DNA from: Streptomyces sp. CB00455
GTDB taxonomy: Bacteria; Actinomycetota; Actinomycetes; Streptomycetales; Streptomycetaceae
DNA: 64,000 nucleotides
Assembly: GCF_001905445.1 (NCBI RefSeq)
Contig: NZ_LIVQ01000004.1
Coordinates: 315,462-379,461 of the forward strand
Direction: 5' to 3'
A model generated the notes under the pieces. The model worked only from the letters and a program-made list of their open reading frames with translations, searched no databases and was not told the DNA's origin. Of this stretch, positions 1-9,013 are shown in pieces. Each line of letters starts with the position of its first letter. Within the stretch, counting starts at the first letter, position 1. Both the position numbers and the translations under genes were made by a program.

Positions 1-2
1 GC

Positions 3-230
3 CACGCCGGCAACCAGATCCTGTGCCGCCTCTACGACCAGCTCCGCGACCGCCAGCTGCGGATGGGCGTGGCCCTGCTGCACGCCCACCCCGACCGGCT
101 GGAGCGGACACTGGCCGAACACGCCGGGATCCTGGACGCGCTGCGGGCCGGGGACGCGGAGGCGGCGGCCGCGGCGGTGCGCGGGCACATCGGCCGGGTC
201 GACTCGCTGGTGCGGGGGCCGGGCCGGTGA
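3..230 (+). CDS. GntR-family regulator, C-terminal FCD end (partial)
   Basis: An open frame enters from the left edge and stops with TGA at 228-230. The 75 residues are helical and rich in Ala, Arg and Asp, and include a stretch of the form EHAGILDALRAGDAEAA followed by RGHI. This is the typical last helix pair of the FCD ligand-binding domain of FadR-subfamily GntR regulators, where the HxxIxxAIxxGD pattern recurs. The DNA-binding part lies outside the window, so effector and targets cannot be judged. The next gene starts inside its stop codon (GTGA overlap), so the regulator and the transporter are probably co-transcribed. Confidence 0.7.
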   Translation, partial: HAGNQILCRLYDQLRDRQLRMGVALLHAHPDRLERTLAEHAGILDALRAGDAEAAAAAVRGHIGRVDSLVRGPGR

Positions 231-1582
231 GCGTCCCCCCGATCCCGAAGGACCCGCCCGGCGGGCGCAGGGCCGTCGCCGTCTGGGGCATCGGCGTCGC
301 CGTCTACTTCGTCGCGGTGATCTTCCGGACCAGCCTGGGCGTGGCCGGTCTGGACGCCGCCGACCGCTTCCACGTCGGCGCCTCGGCGCTGGCGACCTTC
401 TCGTTGCTCCAACTGCTGGTGTACGCGGGGATGCAGATACCGGTGGGCCTGATGGTGGACCGGCTCGGCACCAAGAAGGTGCTGACGCTGGGCGCCGTGC
501 TCTTCACCGTGGGGCAGATCGGATTCGCGCTCTCGCCCTCCTACGGGATGGCACTGGCCGCCCGGGCCCTGCTGGGCTGCGGCGACGCCATGACCTTCAT
601 CTCGGTGCTGCGGCTCGGCACCCGGTGGTTCCCGGCCCGGCGCGGTCCGCTGGTGGCGCAGCTCGCGGGCCTGGTCGGGATGGCGGGCAACCTCGTCTCG
701 ACGCTGGTCCTCGCGCCCGTCCTGCACGGGGTGGGCTGGGTGCCCGCCTTCGCGGGGAGCGCCGTGGCGGGCCTCGTCGTCCTGGTGCCGCTGGTGCTGT
801 TCCTGCGGGACCACCCGGAGGGGTACGAACCGCGCCCGGAACCGGCCGCCGCGGCGACCGCGGCGGACGGCGGCGCCGCCCGTGCGGGCGGCTTCGTCCG
901 GCGCCAGATCCGGGAATCGTGGAGCGAACCGGGCACCCGGCTCGGCCTGTGGGTGCACTTCACCACGCAGTTCCCGGCGATGGTCTTCCTGCTGCTGTGG
1001 GGGATGCCGTACCTCGTCGAGGCGCAGGGGCTGTCACGGACCGCCGCGGGCGGCCTGCTGACGCTGGTGGTCGTCTCGCACATGACGCTCGGCCTCGCCT
1101 ACGGCCAGATCGTCGGCCGCAGCCAGTCCGCGCGGATCCCGCTGGTTGTGGGCACCGTCGGCCTGACCGCCCTGCTCTGGGCGTCGGTCCTGCTCTACCC
1201 GGGCGCGCACGCGCCGCTGCGGCTGCTGGTCACCCTGTGCCTGGTGCTGGGCTCCTGCGGTCCGGCCTCGATGATCGGCTTCGACTTCGCCCGCCCCGCC
1301 AACCCGCCCGAGCGCCAGGGCACCGCCTCCGGCATCACCAACATGGGCGGCTTCATCGCCTCGATGACCACCCTGCTGGCCGTGGGCATCCTGCTGGACG
1401 CCACCGGCGACAACTACCGCATCGCCTTCTCGACGGTGTTCGTCCTGGAAGCGGCCGGCATCGTCCAGATCCTGCGCCTGCGCCCCCGCGCACTGGCCCG
1501 CGAACGCGAACGCCCCGTCCCGGTCCCGGCGGCGGAGGGTGCCCGGCAGGAGCCGGGCCGCTTCGACCGCGCCGCCGTGTAG
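227..1582 (+). CDS. MFS transporter
   Basis: A 451-residue integral membrane protein of the major facilitator superfamily with about 12 hydrophobic segments. The loop after helix 2 carries the MFS motif A, GLMVDRLGTKK, at residues 74-84. The GTG start at 227 overlaps the TGA of the upstream GntR-type gene. The alternative upstream frame reads into that regulator and is Arg/Pro-rich, so it was not used. The overlap suggests that the regulator controls the transporter, possibly in response to the transported organic acid or sugar acid. The substrate is not evident from sequence. Confidence 0.85.
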   Translation: MSVPPIPKDPPGGRRAVAVWGIGVAVYFVAVIFRTSLGVAGLDAADRFHVGASALATFSLLQLLVYAGMQIPVGLMVDRLGTKKVLTLGAVLFTVGQIGFALSPSYGMALAARALLGCGDAMTFISVLRLGTRWFPARRGPLVAQLAGLVGMAGNLVSTLVLAPVLHGVGWVPAFAGSAVAGLVVLVPLVLFLRDHPEGYEPRPEPAAAATAADGGAARAGGFVRRQIRESWSEPGTRLGLWVHFTTQFPAMVFLLLWGMPYLVEAQGLSRTAAGGLLTLVVVSHMTLGLAYGQIVGRSQSARIPLVVGTVGLTALLWASVLLYPGAHAPLRLLVTLCLVLGSCGPASMIGFDFARPANPPERQGTASGITNMGGFIASMTTLLAVGILLDATGDNYRIAFSTVFVLEAAGIVQILRLRPRALARERERPVPVPAAEGARQEPGRFDRAAV

Positions 1583-1598
1583 GCGCGGGCGGCGCCCG

Positions 1599-2423
1599 CT
1601 ACGGCGTCACGGCGAACCGGGTCAGGATGGCGTCCGCCAGTTCCGCGTCGCCCTCCACCTTCACCCGGTCGGCGACGGCGTGCGCCCGTACCCGCCCGGC
1701 GGCCAGGCGCACGTACGTCTCCCAGTCCGTCGTCAGGGTCACGGCCGGCCCCAGCGACGGCGCCTTGTCCAGCGTCCCCCGGCCCGCCGCGTCGACCCGT
1801 ACCGTCCGCATGAACTCCACCGGGCCGTGCACGTCGAGCACGACCGCCGAGTTCGCCGGCGCGCCCGCCAGTTTCGCGACCACCTTCGGCAGCCCGGAGA
1901 GGAGGACGTCGCGCGCCACGAACGCCGCCGGGGAGTCCCAGTTCCCGGGCGCGCCGAGCGCGTGGCGCAGGTCCTGCTCGTGGATCCACACGTCGAAGGC
2001 CCGCAGCCGCCACGCCTGTTCCAGCGTCACCGGGTCGCCCACCGGGCCGCGCACCATCGCGGCCGGATCCCGCTTCTCGTTCCGCAGCTGCCGGGAACGG
2101 CGGATGATCGTGTACTCCAGCTCCGAGGTCATCTCCGGCGCGGTGTGGTGGCGCCGTACGTCGACCTGCACTTCCATGTACCGGCTGAACTCGTCCACCA
2201 CGTGCCGCAGGTCCCGGGCCACGGTGTGGATCGGCCTGGGGTCGCCGAGCTGCTCGCACTCGATACCGATGATGTGTGACACGACGTCACGGACCGACCA
2301 GCCCGGGCACGGCGTCGCCCTGTTCCACTCGCCCTCCGCCAGGGGCAGGACGAGCTCGGATATCGCCTCGATGGAGTGCGTCCACGCGTCGGCATAGGGC
2401 TGAAGGCTGGGATGGACGGTCAA
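1599..2423 (-). CDS. Maleylpyruvate isomerase family, mycothiol-dependent enzyme
   Basis: The 274-residue protein has the N-terminal DinB-like metal-binding domain of the mycothiol-dependent maleylpyruvate isomerase family: a PCPGWSVRDVVSH segment with His50, and WIHEQDLRHAL with His148, Glu149 and His154. The C-terminal 90 residues match the small SCP2-like domain of the family. Members use mycothiol, the actinobacterial thiol, as cofactor; the substrate of this paralogue is unknown. The start is TTG at 2423, with a GAGGGG Shine-Dalgarno about six bases upstream. It is convergent with the MFS gene and divergent from the nitrilase-family gene. Confidence 0.85.
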   Translation of the reverse strand: MTVHPSLQPYADAWTHSIEAISELVLPLAEGEWNRATPCPGWSVRDVVSHIIGIECEQLGDPRPIHTVARDLRHVVDEFSRYMEVQVDVRRHHTAPEMTSELEYTIIRRSRQLRNEKRDPAAMVRGPVGDPVTLEQAWRLRAFDVWIHEQDLRHALGAPGNWDSPAAFVARDVLLSGLPKVVAKLAGAPANSAVVLDVHGPVEFMRTVRVDAAGRGTLDKAPSLGPAVTLTTDWETYVRLAAGRVRAHAVADRVKVEGDAELADAILTRFAVTP

Positions 2424-2549
2424 CGGGACCCCTCGCGGTGCTGTTCAGTGGCGCGTTTTCGGAAGCTATGGAAGTCGGACTCGGTTTCCAAAACTACGCT
2501 GCCGGTGAGCACCCCGGCAGTGCTTTCGTGTGACGATCGTAGGCCCGAG

Positions 2550-2580
2550 TTGACGGCTGGAAAGCCAGGACGGTGGTACT
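2550..2580 (+). promoter_or_regulatory. Candidate promoter of the nitrilase-family gene
   Basis: A TTGACG -35-like hexamer lies at 2550-2555, followed by an 18-base spacer and TGGTAC at 2574-2579, directly before the GTG start at 2581. No Shine-Dalgarno fits between them, so a leaderless or near-leaderless transcript is possible. This is a visual match only. Confidence 0.3.
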
Positions 2581-3360
2581 GTGCGCGCCTCGTTGATCCA
2601 AATCGCTGTGAATGAGGGCGAGTCGGTGTCCGCCCGGCGCTCCCGGGCGGCCGACCTCGTACGGGAGCAGGCCGGCTCCGACCTCGTGGTCCTGCCGGAG
2701 CTGTGGACGATCGGGGCCTTCGCCTACGAGCAGTTCGAGACCGAGGCGGAGCCGCTGGACGGCCCGACGTACGAGGCCATGTCCAAGGCCGCCCGCGACG
2801 CCGGGGTCTGGCTGCACGCGGGGTCGGTCGTGGAGCGCGCGGGCGACGGCTCGCTGTACAACACCGCCCTGGTGCTGTCCCCGGCGGGCGAGCTGGCCGC
2901 CAGCTACCGCAAGATCCACCGGTTCGGCTTCGACCAGGGCGAGGCGGTCCTGATGTCGGCCGGCGAGTCCCTGACCACGGTGGCGCTGCCCGAGCAGACG
3001 CTGGGCCTGGCCACCTGCTACGACCTGCGCTTCCCCGAGCTGTTCCGCGGCCTGGTCGATGCGGGCGCCACCACGATGGTCGTCGCCGCCGGCTGGCCGG
3101 CGCGGCGACGGTCGCACTGGACCCTGCTCAGCAGGGCGCGCGCCGTGGAGGACCAGTCGTACGTCCTGGCGTGCGGGCTGGCCGGCACCCACGCGGGCGT
3201 CGAACAGGCGGGGCACAGCCTGGTGGTGGACCCGTGGGGCGAGGTCCTGGCAGAGGCCGGCCCGGACGAGGCCGTCCTCACGGTCGACCTCGACCCGGCC
3301 AAGGTCCCGGAGACCCGCGCCCAGTTCCCGGCCCTCAAGGACCGCCGCCTGGGCCGCTAG
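2581..3360 (+). CDS. Carbon-nitrogen hydrolase (nitrilase superfamily)
   Basis: A complete 259-residue nitrilase-superfamily amidase. The Glu-Lys-Cys catalytic triad is visible as Glu40 in LPELW, Lys111 in YRKIHRF and Cys146 in ATCYDLRFPELFR. Length and motifs resemble the Nit1/omega-amidase branch, which hydrolyses deaminated glutathione or omega-amides. Assignment below the superfamily is inference. It begins with GTG and is transcribed away from the mycothiol-dependent enzyme. Between its stop and the next gene is a short run of imperfect direct repeats (about 3370-3420, GCAGACCACCGAC type). Confidence 0.9.
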   Translation: MRASLIQIAVNEGESVSARRSRAADLVREQAGSDLVVLPELWTIGAFAYEQFETEAEPLDGPTYEAMSKAARDAGVWLHAGSVVERAGDGSLYNTALVLSPAGELAASYRKIHRFGFDQGEAVLMSAGESLTTVALPEQTLGLATCYDLRFPELFRGLVDAGATTMVVAAGWPARRRSHWTLLSRARAVEDQSYVLACGLAGTHAGVEQAGHSLVVDPWGEVLAEAGPDEAVLTVDLDPAKVPETRAQFPALKDRRLGR

Positions 3361-3428
3361 CCGTATCGACCCGCAGACCACCGACCGCAGACCACCGACT
3401 GTCGACCGCAGACCGCCGTCCGGCGCCG

Positions 3429-3962
3429 TCAGTCCCCGGCGTCCGGCGCGGCGTCCTCCTGTTCCTCGCGCCGCTCCTCGCGTTCCTTCTCCGCCATCCG
3501 GATCACGCACACGGCCACCGCGAGGAGCAGCGCCGCCTCCGCGTCCTCCCGGACCACGTCCACGGCGTAGGTCTCGCGGATCCGGTACCACTGCCGGGAG
3601 ACCAGCGCCAGCAGTTCGCCGTCGTACTCGACCTTGAACTCGCGGTCCAGGATCCGGCCGCTGACATCCAGCTCGGTGCCCTCCACCAGGGTCACCAGGT
3701 AGTGGTTGCGCAGCAGCGAGAACCGCTTCCTGCGGATCACCGCGAGGCGGCCGCCGTCCCGCTCCAGGGTCATCGCGTCGCGGAAGCTGAACATCTTCTC
3801 CCGCAGGGTGATCAGGGTCCGCCCGTCGGGATCCTTCAGCTCCAGGGTGTCCCGTACCCGCAGCGCCTTCCCGTCGACGAGGAAGACGTGGCGCCCCGCC
3901 TCGTCCTCCACCCGGTAGTCGTCCCCGATGGCCAGCACTTTGTCCCGAACCAGGTATTTCAT
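3429..3962 (-). CDS. LURP-one-related (YxjI-like) protein
   Basis: A 177-residue protein made of short beta strands with the tubby-like LURP-one pattern: KYLVRDKVLAIGDDY at the N-terminus, alternating ITLREKM and RLAVIRRK strands, then a single C-terminal helix and a charged Glu/Arg tail. Bacterial members such as YxjI are small cytoplasmic or membrane-associated proteins of unknown function with a phospholipid-scramblase-like fold. Only 32 bases separate its ATG from the ATG of the divergent ATP-grasp gene, so the two promoters must be extremely compact. Confidence 0.8.
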   Translation of the reverse strand: MKYLVRDKVLAIGDDYRVEDEAGRHVFLVDGKALRVRDTLELKDPDGRTLITLREKMFSFRDAMTLERDGGRLAVIRRKRFSLLRNHYLVTLVEGTELDVSGRILDREFKVEYDGELLALVSRQWYRIRETYAVDVVREDAEAALLLAVAVCVIRMAEKEREERREEQEDAAPDAGD

Positions 3963-3994
3963 GCCGTCATCGCTGCCCGCGATAGGTTGCCGTC

Positions 3995-4800
3995 ATGCCC
4001 CTGCTCTACGTGACCGACCTGGCGTACCCGGCGCGCGGCCGCCGCTACTGCGACGAGGACATATTCCTCACCTCCCGGCTGCGCGCCCACTTCGAGGTGG
4101 CCCTGTGCCACCCCGGCGACGCCCTGGCCCTGATGCCCGGCTTCGACGCGGTGGTCGTCCGCAACAGCGGCCCGGTCCTGCACTACCAGGAGGCGTACGA
4201 CGCCTTCCGCGCGGCCGCACTCGCCGCCGGGACCCCGGTCTACAACCCCCTCACCGGCCGCGGCGACATGGCGGGCAAGCAGTACCTGCTCGACCTGACC
4301 GCCGCCGGCTACCCGGTCATCCCGACCGTCGACGACCCGGCGCGCCTGTCGGAGCTGCCGCGGGCGGCGCAGTACGCCGTCAAGCCCAAACAGGGCGCCG
4401 ACTCCATCGGCCTCACCTTCACCGCCACCCCGCAGGGCCCCGCGGGCGAGGTCCTCGTCCAGCCCCGCATCGACTTCGCGTACGAGGTGTCCTTCTACTT
4501 CGTCGACGACGCCTTCCAGTACGCCCTCTACGCCCCGGACCCGGCCCGCCGCTGGGAGCTGCGGCCCTACGCCGCCACCGACGCGGACCTGGCCTTCGCC
4601 CGCGTGTTCATCGCGTGGAACACCCTGGACCACGGCATCCAGCGCGTGGACGCCTGCCGAGCCCCTCCGGAGAGCTGCTGCTGGTGGAGCTGGAGGACCT
4701 GAACCCCTACCTCTCGCTGGACCTGCTCCCGGAGCCGGAGCGCGACTCCTTCGTGGATGCCTTCGCCCGCTCCCTCCACGCCTTCGCCCCCGGCGCCTAG
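3995..4800 (+). pseudogene. ATP-grasp domain protein, single-base frameshift
   Basis: The first frame from ATG 3995 encodes about 222 residues of an ATP-grasp-like protein (MPLLYVTDLAYPARGRRYC, later YAVKPKQGADSIG and NTLDHGIQRVDACR). It then runs into an alien tail and stops at 4702. The next frame supplies the expected continuation, SGELLLVELEDLNPYLSLD, up to the stop at 4800, and this includes the metal-binding ELEDLNP strand of the fold. The 806-base span is one base short of a multiple of three, so one base is missing around 4650-4670. Either the gene is a recent pseudogene or the assembly has an indel error. It would otherwise encode a roughly 268-residue cytoplasmic ligase-like protein of unknown substrate. 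Confidence 0.75.
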
Positions 4801-4845
4801 GGCCCGCAGGTGTCGGGCCCGACCCCGGATGGCACCCTTGGGGAC

Positions 4846-6708
4846 ATGGATTCTGCCTCCCCCGCGCCCCGCCGACGTGCCCGTGTCCGTGCCCCCGAGC
4901 TGATCGGCAAGGGCGGCTGGCTGAACACCGGTGGGAAGGATCTCACCCTCGCCGACCTGCGAGGTAAGTGCGTTGTTGTAGATTTCTGGACCTTCTGCTG
5001 CATCAACTGCCTGCACGTCCTCGACGAGCTGCGCGAGCTGGAGGAGAAGCACCGCGACACCGTCGTGATCATCGGGGTGCACTCCCCGAAGTTCGTGCAC
5101 GAGGCCGAGCACGCCGCCGTCGTCGATGCCGTCGAGCGGTACGAGGTGCACCACCCCGTACTGGACGACCCCGAGCTCGCCACCTGGAAGCAGTACGCCG
5201 TACGGGCCTGGCCCACGCTCGTCGTGATCGACCCCGAGGGGTACGTCGTCGCGCAGCACGCCGGTGAAGGCCACGCGCACGCCATCGCGCGGCTCGTCGA
5301 GGAGCTGGAAGCCGAGCACGAGGCCAAGGGCACGCTGCGGCGCGGTGACGGGCCGTACGTGGCGCCCGAGCCGGTCGCAGGCGACCTGAGGTTTCCCGGG
5401 AAGGCGCTGGCGCTGCCCTCCGGGAACTTCCTGGTGTCGGATTCGACCCGGCACCAGCTCGTGGAGCTGGCCGCCGACGGGGAGAGCGTCGTACGGCGCA
5501 TCGGCAGCGGCGAGCGCGGTTTCGGGCCCGGTGCCTTCAGCGAGCCGCAGGGTCTGGCGCTGCTGCCGGACGGCAGCGTCGTCGTCGCCGACACCGTGAA
5601 CCACGCCCTGCGCCGCTTCGACCCGGTGAGCGGGACCGTCGAGACCGTCGCCGGGACCGGGCGCCAGTGGTGGCAGGGATCGCCCACCTCGGGGCCCGCC
5701 CTGGAGGTGGACCTGTCCTCGCCGTGGGACGTGGCCTGGTGGCAGGGCCGGGTGTGGATCGCCATGGCCGGCGTCCACCAGCTGTGGACCTGGGATCCCG
5801 AGGCTGGGACGGTCGCACTGGCGGCCGGGACGACCAACGAGGGGCTCCTGGACGGCCCGGCCGGCGAGGCATGGTTCGCGCAGCCGTCCGGGCTCGCGGC
5901 CGCCGGGGACCGGCTGTGGATCGCCGACTCCGAGACCAGCGCCCTGCGGTACGTGGAACGCGCCGGGCAGGAGCGGCAGGGCGAGGGGCACGGCGGGGGC
6001 CCCGGCGGGGGCTACGTCATCCGGACCGCGGTCGGGACCGGCCTGTTCGACTTCGGGCACCGGGACGGCGAGGCGGGCCAGGCCCTGCTCCAGCACCCGC
6101 TCGGGGTCACCGCACTGCCCGACGGGTCGGTCGCGGTGTGCGACACCTACAACCACGCGCTGCGCCGCTTCGACCCGGCCACCGGCGAGGTCTCGACGCT
6201 GGCCACCGACCTGCGCGAGCCCAGCGACGCCGTGCTGGCCGGCGAGGACATCGTGGTCGTCGAGTCGGCCCGGCACCGGCTGACCCGGCTGCGCCTCCCG
6301 GAGGAGGCGGTCCGGGTCGAGTCCGTGGCGCACCGCACGCAGCGGGCCGCGACGGAGGTGGCTCCCGGCACGCTGCGTCTGGACGTGGTCTTCCAGGCGC
6401 CGGCCGGCCAGAAGCTGGACACCCGCTACGGGCCGTCCACGCGGCTGCTGGTCTCCTCGACCCCGCCGGAGCTGCTGTCGGGCGGGGAGGGCGCCGGTAC
6501 GGACCTCTTCCGGGAGCTGGCGCTGAACCCCGAGGTCACCGAGGGCGTACTGCACGTGTCCGCGATGGCGGCGTCCTGCGACGACGACCCGGACAACGAG
6601 TACCCGGCGTGCCATGTCCACCAGCAGGACTGGGGCGTCCCGGTGACGGTCACCGAGCGGGGGATCTCCCGTCTGCCGCTCGTCCTGGCGGGCCTCGACG
6701 CCGAGTAG
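4846..6708 (+). CDS. Thioredoxin-like protein with NHL repeats
   Basis: The 620-residue protein has an N-terminal thioredoxin/TlpA-like domain with the redox motif Cys52-Ile-Asn-Cys55 in DFWTFCCINC, followed by six-bladed NHL beta-propeller repeats (roughly residues 170-500, with repeated LPDGSVVVADTVNHALRRF-type blades) and a small C-terminal beta domain. It resembles the NHLRC2 family. The ATG at 4846 was preferred over an in-frame GTG at 4810 because the latter adds only an unconserved-looking leader. No signal peptide is visible. A strong bidirectional terminator follows its stop. Confidence 0.9.
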   Translation: MDSASPAPRRRARVRAPELIGKGGWLNTGGKDLTLADLRGKCVVVDFWTFCCINCLHVLDELRELEEKHRDTVVIIGVHSPKFVHEAEHAAVVDAVERYEVHHPVLDDPELATWKQYAVRAWPTLVVIDPEGYVVAQHAGEGHAHAIARLVEELEAEHEAKGTLRRGDGPYVAPEPVAGDLRFPGKALALPSGNFLVSDSTRHQLVELAADGESVVRRIGSGERGFGPGAFSEPQGLALLPDGSVVVADTVNHALRRFDPVSGTVETVAGTGRQWWQGSPTSGPALEVDLSSPWDVAWWQGRVWIAMAGVHQLWTWDPEAGTVALAAGTTNEGLLDGPAGEAWFAQPSGLAAAGDRLWIADSETSALRYVERAGQERQGEGHGGGPGGGYVIRTAVGTGLFDFGHRDGEAGQALLQHPLGVTALPDGSVAVCDTYNHALRRFDPATGEVSTLATDLREPSDAVLAGEDIVVVESARHRLTRLRLPEEAVRVESVAHRTQRAATEVAPGTLRLDVVFQAPAGQKLDTRYGPSTRLLVSSTPPELLSGGEGAGTDLFRELALNPEVTEGVLHVSAMAASCDDDPDNEYPACHVHQQDWGVPVTVTERGISRLPLVLAGLDAE

Positions 6709-6737
6709 CGCGGCCGGCCGGGGCAGCCCGGGCGCGG

Positions 6738-6780
6738 GCGCGGCCCCGCTCCGGACCGGGGGTCCGGGGCGGGGCCGCGC
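6738..6780. terminator. Bidirectional intrinsic terminator-like hairpin
   Basis: An approximately 20-base-pair GC-rich stem with a GGG loop lies between the convergent NHL and M18 peptidase genes. There is no U tract, as is usual for Streptomyces terminators. Confidence 0.75.
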
Positions 6781-6796
6781 GCGTCCGGCGTGGGGA

Positions 6797-8089
6797 TCAG
6801 CCCTCCAGGAAGGCGACTAGGGCGTTGGCGAGCAGGAACGGGTCGTCGGCCCCGCACAGTTCGCGGGCGCTGTGCATCGAGAGGATCGCGACGCCGATGT
6901 CGACGGTCTGGATGCCGTGGCGGGCGGCGGTGATCGGGCCGATCGTCGTGCCGCAGGGCATCGAGTTGTTGGAGACGAAGGTCTGCCACGGCACGCCGGC
7001 CCGCTCGCAGGCACCCGCGAACACCGCGCGTCCGCTGCCGTCCGTCGCGTACCGCTGGTTGACGTTGACCTTGAGGATGGGGCCGCCGTTGGCGCGCGGG
7101 TGGTGCGAGGGGTCGTGCCGCTCCGCGTAGTTGGGGTGCACGGCGTGGCCCGTGTCGGAGGACAGGCAGATGGTCCCGGCGAAGGCCCGGGCACGGTCCT
7201 CGTAGGAGCCGCCGCGCGAGAAGACCGAACGTTCCAGCACGTTGCCCAGCAGGGGTCCGTCCGCGCCGGTGTCCGACTGCGACCCGTTCTCCTCGTGGTC
7301 GAAGGCGGCCAGCACCGGGATGTGGTCGAGTTTCCGGGCGCCGGATGCGGCCGCCAGCGCCGCGATCCCCGCGTGCACGGACAGCAGGTTGTCCATCCGG
7401 GGCCCGGCCAGCAGCTCGCGGTCACGGCCCAGGTAGGCGGGCGGCTCGATCGAGTGGACCATCAGGTCCCAGCCCGCCACCGAGCCCTGCGCCAGGCCCT
7501 CTTCCTCCTCCAGGAAGGCGATCAGGTCGCCCTCCTGGACCTCGCCCAGGCCCCAGATGGGCTGCATGTGGCGCTGCTTGTCCAGCTTCAGTCCGTCGGT
7601 GTTTACCGACCGGTCCAGATGCACGGCCAGTTGGGGCACGCGCAGCAGGGCGCGGTCCACGTTCACCAGGCGCTCGGTGCCGTCGCGCAGGGTCAGCCGG
7701 CCGGCCAGGCCCAGGTCGCGGTCCAGCCAGGTGTTGAGCAGGGTGCCGCCGTAGATCTCGACGGCGATCTGGCGCCAGCCCTGCGAGCCCGTGTCCGGCA
7801 GCGGCTTGACCCGCAGGTTGGGGGAGTCGGTGTGCGCGCCGACGATCCGGAACGGCGTGTGCGCGGCGGCGCCTTCGGGGACGAACCAGGCGATGAGCGC
7901 GCCGCCGCGGAGCACGAACTTGCCCCCGGTGCCGGCATCCCAGGCGTCCGTTTCCGACAACTGCCTGAAGCCTGCCTTTTCCAGCCGCTCGGCCGCGTTG
8001 GCCACGGCGTGGTACGGCGACGGACTGGCCGTAAGGAAGGTCATCAGATCGTCGGTGTGGCCGCGGTCGAAGCGGGCGGGAGAGCTCAT
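6797..8089 (-). CDS. M18 family aminopeptidase
   Basis: A 430-residue M18 zinc metallopeptidase, the aspartyl aminopeptidase family. Metal ligands are visible: His86 and Asp88 in GAHTDSPNLRVKP, the AFDHEENGSQS segment with the catalytic/metal glutamates, and SSDTGHAVHPNY and SMPCGTTIGP near the end. It removes N-terminal residues, typically acidic ones, from peptides in the cytoplasm. The start ATG at 8089 has an AAGGTG Shine-Dalgarno, and was preferred over an in-frame ATG at 8122 that adds 11 residues. It is convergent with the NHL gene. Confidence 0.93.
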   Translation of the reverse strand: MSSPARFDRGHTDDLMTFLTASPSPYHAVANAAERLEKAGFRQLSETDAWDAGTGGKFVLRGGALIAWFVPEGAAAHTPFRIVGAHTDSPNLRVKPLPDTGSQGWRQIAVEIYGGTLLNTWLDRDLGLAGRLTLRDGTERLVNVDRALLRVPQLAVHLDRSVNTDGLKLDKQRHMQPIWGLGEVQEGDLIAFLEEEEGLAQGSVAGWDLMVHSIEPPAYLGRDRELLAGPRMDNLLSVHAGIAALAAASGARKLDHIPVLAAFDHEENGSQSDTGADGPLLGNVLERSVFSRGGSYEDRARAFAGTICLSSDTGHAVHPNYAERHDPSHHPRANGGPILKVNVNQRYATDGSGRAVFAGACERAGVPWQTFVSNNSMPCGTTIGPITAARHGIQTVDIGVAILSMHSARELCGADDPFLLANALVAFLEG

Positions 8090-8193
8090 GTGGTTCACCT
8101 TAACGACGGTCGTGTTCGCCATGGCCGGACTGCGGTGGATGGCCGAGGGGGGCCGGGGGCCGGGCGGTGTGGGATCCGCGGTCCCGTCGGTGC

Positions 8194-8928
8194 TCAGCCC
8201 GGCGGGCGCTCGAAGCGGCGCTGCAGCTGCCGGCGTTCGCCCCGGCGGATGCGCGGGAGCATCTGCGGGGTCTGCGCGGAGCGCTGTGCGCGCCTCTTGC
8301 GTCCGGCGCAGAAGATACAGCCCTCACCGGGGGGTGCGTCGGGGTCGATGGGCGCTCCGGGGTGCTCGGAGCAGCCCGAGGCGTTGCGCGGGCGGGACAG
8401 TTCTCGGGCGACGATGAAGGCGCGGTGGAGGTCGTCGGCGATGCGGACGAAGTCCTGCGCGGGGGAGGACAGGCTCAGGTGGAAGCGCTGGTCCTCGACG
8501 GTGCGCACGCAGTCGCGCAGCGCCTGGAGCGTGTACGGGGGCTCCGGCACCGGGTAGCCGAGGCGGCGCTGCTCGGCGGCGGGCGCGGGGGCGGCTGGGC
8601 GGCCGCCCTGCCGCCGCTGTCCGAGGCGGCGCCGGTCGTTGCAGATGAGGCAGCGGCCCCAGCCGTCGGGCGCCTCGGGGTCGAGGGCGCCGTTGGGGTG
8701 CTCGGGGCAGCCGGTGTAGCTCTTGGCGGGAGCGAGCCCGGCGGCGGTCTTGAAGGCCACGTAGAGGGCATCGGCGATGGTGTCGTACTCGGCGGGGTGC
8801 GCGCCGTCGTACAGCTCCCGGAGGTGGTCGCCGAGGCTGCCCAGGCTCGCCTGCAGCTCCTTGAGGGCGTACGGCCGCCCGGTGGGGACGGAATACCCCC
8901 TGCTGCCGTGCTGATCCTGTGGACTCAT
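8194..8928 (-). CDS. Hypothetical protein with duplicated CxEHP...CxxC zinc-like motif
   Basis: The 244-residue protein is not recognised. It contains two copies of one module, each a helical segment followed by a putative zinc knuckle. The first is GCPEHPNGALDPEAPDGWG then CLIC, about residues 70-98; the second is GCSEHPGAPIDPDAPPGEG then CIFC, about residues 185-212. Each copy supplies Cys, His, Cys, Cys as potential ligands and ends in a basic stretch. The pattern suggests an internal duplication and a nucleic-acid or protein-binding zinc module; that role is inference. The ATG at 8928 was preferred to the TTG at 8958. Confidence 0.7.
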   Translation of the reverse strand: MSPQDQHGSRGYSVPTGRPYALKELQASLGSLGDHLRELYDGAHPAEYDTIADALYVAFKTAAGLAPAKSYTGCPEHPNGALDPEAPDGWGRCLICNDRRRLGQRRQGGRPAAPAPAAEQRRLGYPVPEPPYTLQALRDCVRTVEDQRFHLSLSSPAQDFVRIADDLHRAFIVARELSRPRNASGCSEHPGAPIDPDAPPGEGCIFCAGRKRRAQRSAQTPQMLPRIRRGERRQLQRRFERPPG

Positions 8929-9013
8929 GCCTACGAGCGTCCCATGAACGACCGACAACGGGTAAAGGCGCAGGACACGGGCCTGTGGGGGCGGACGGAA
9001 CGTCCGGCACGCG

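Noticed and set aside
2494..3591. Long minus-strand open frame (365 residues) opposite the nitrilase-family gene
   Set aside because: It is the antisense of a gene with full catalytic motifs, and its product is Arg/Gly/Pro/His-rich without any domain. Such shadows are general in this GC-rich DNA and were left out throughout.
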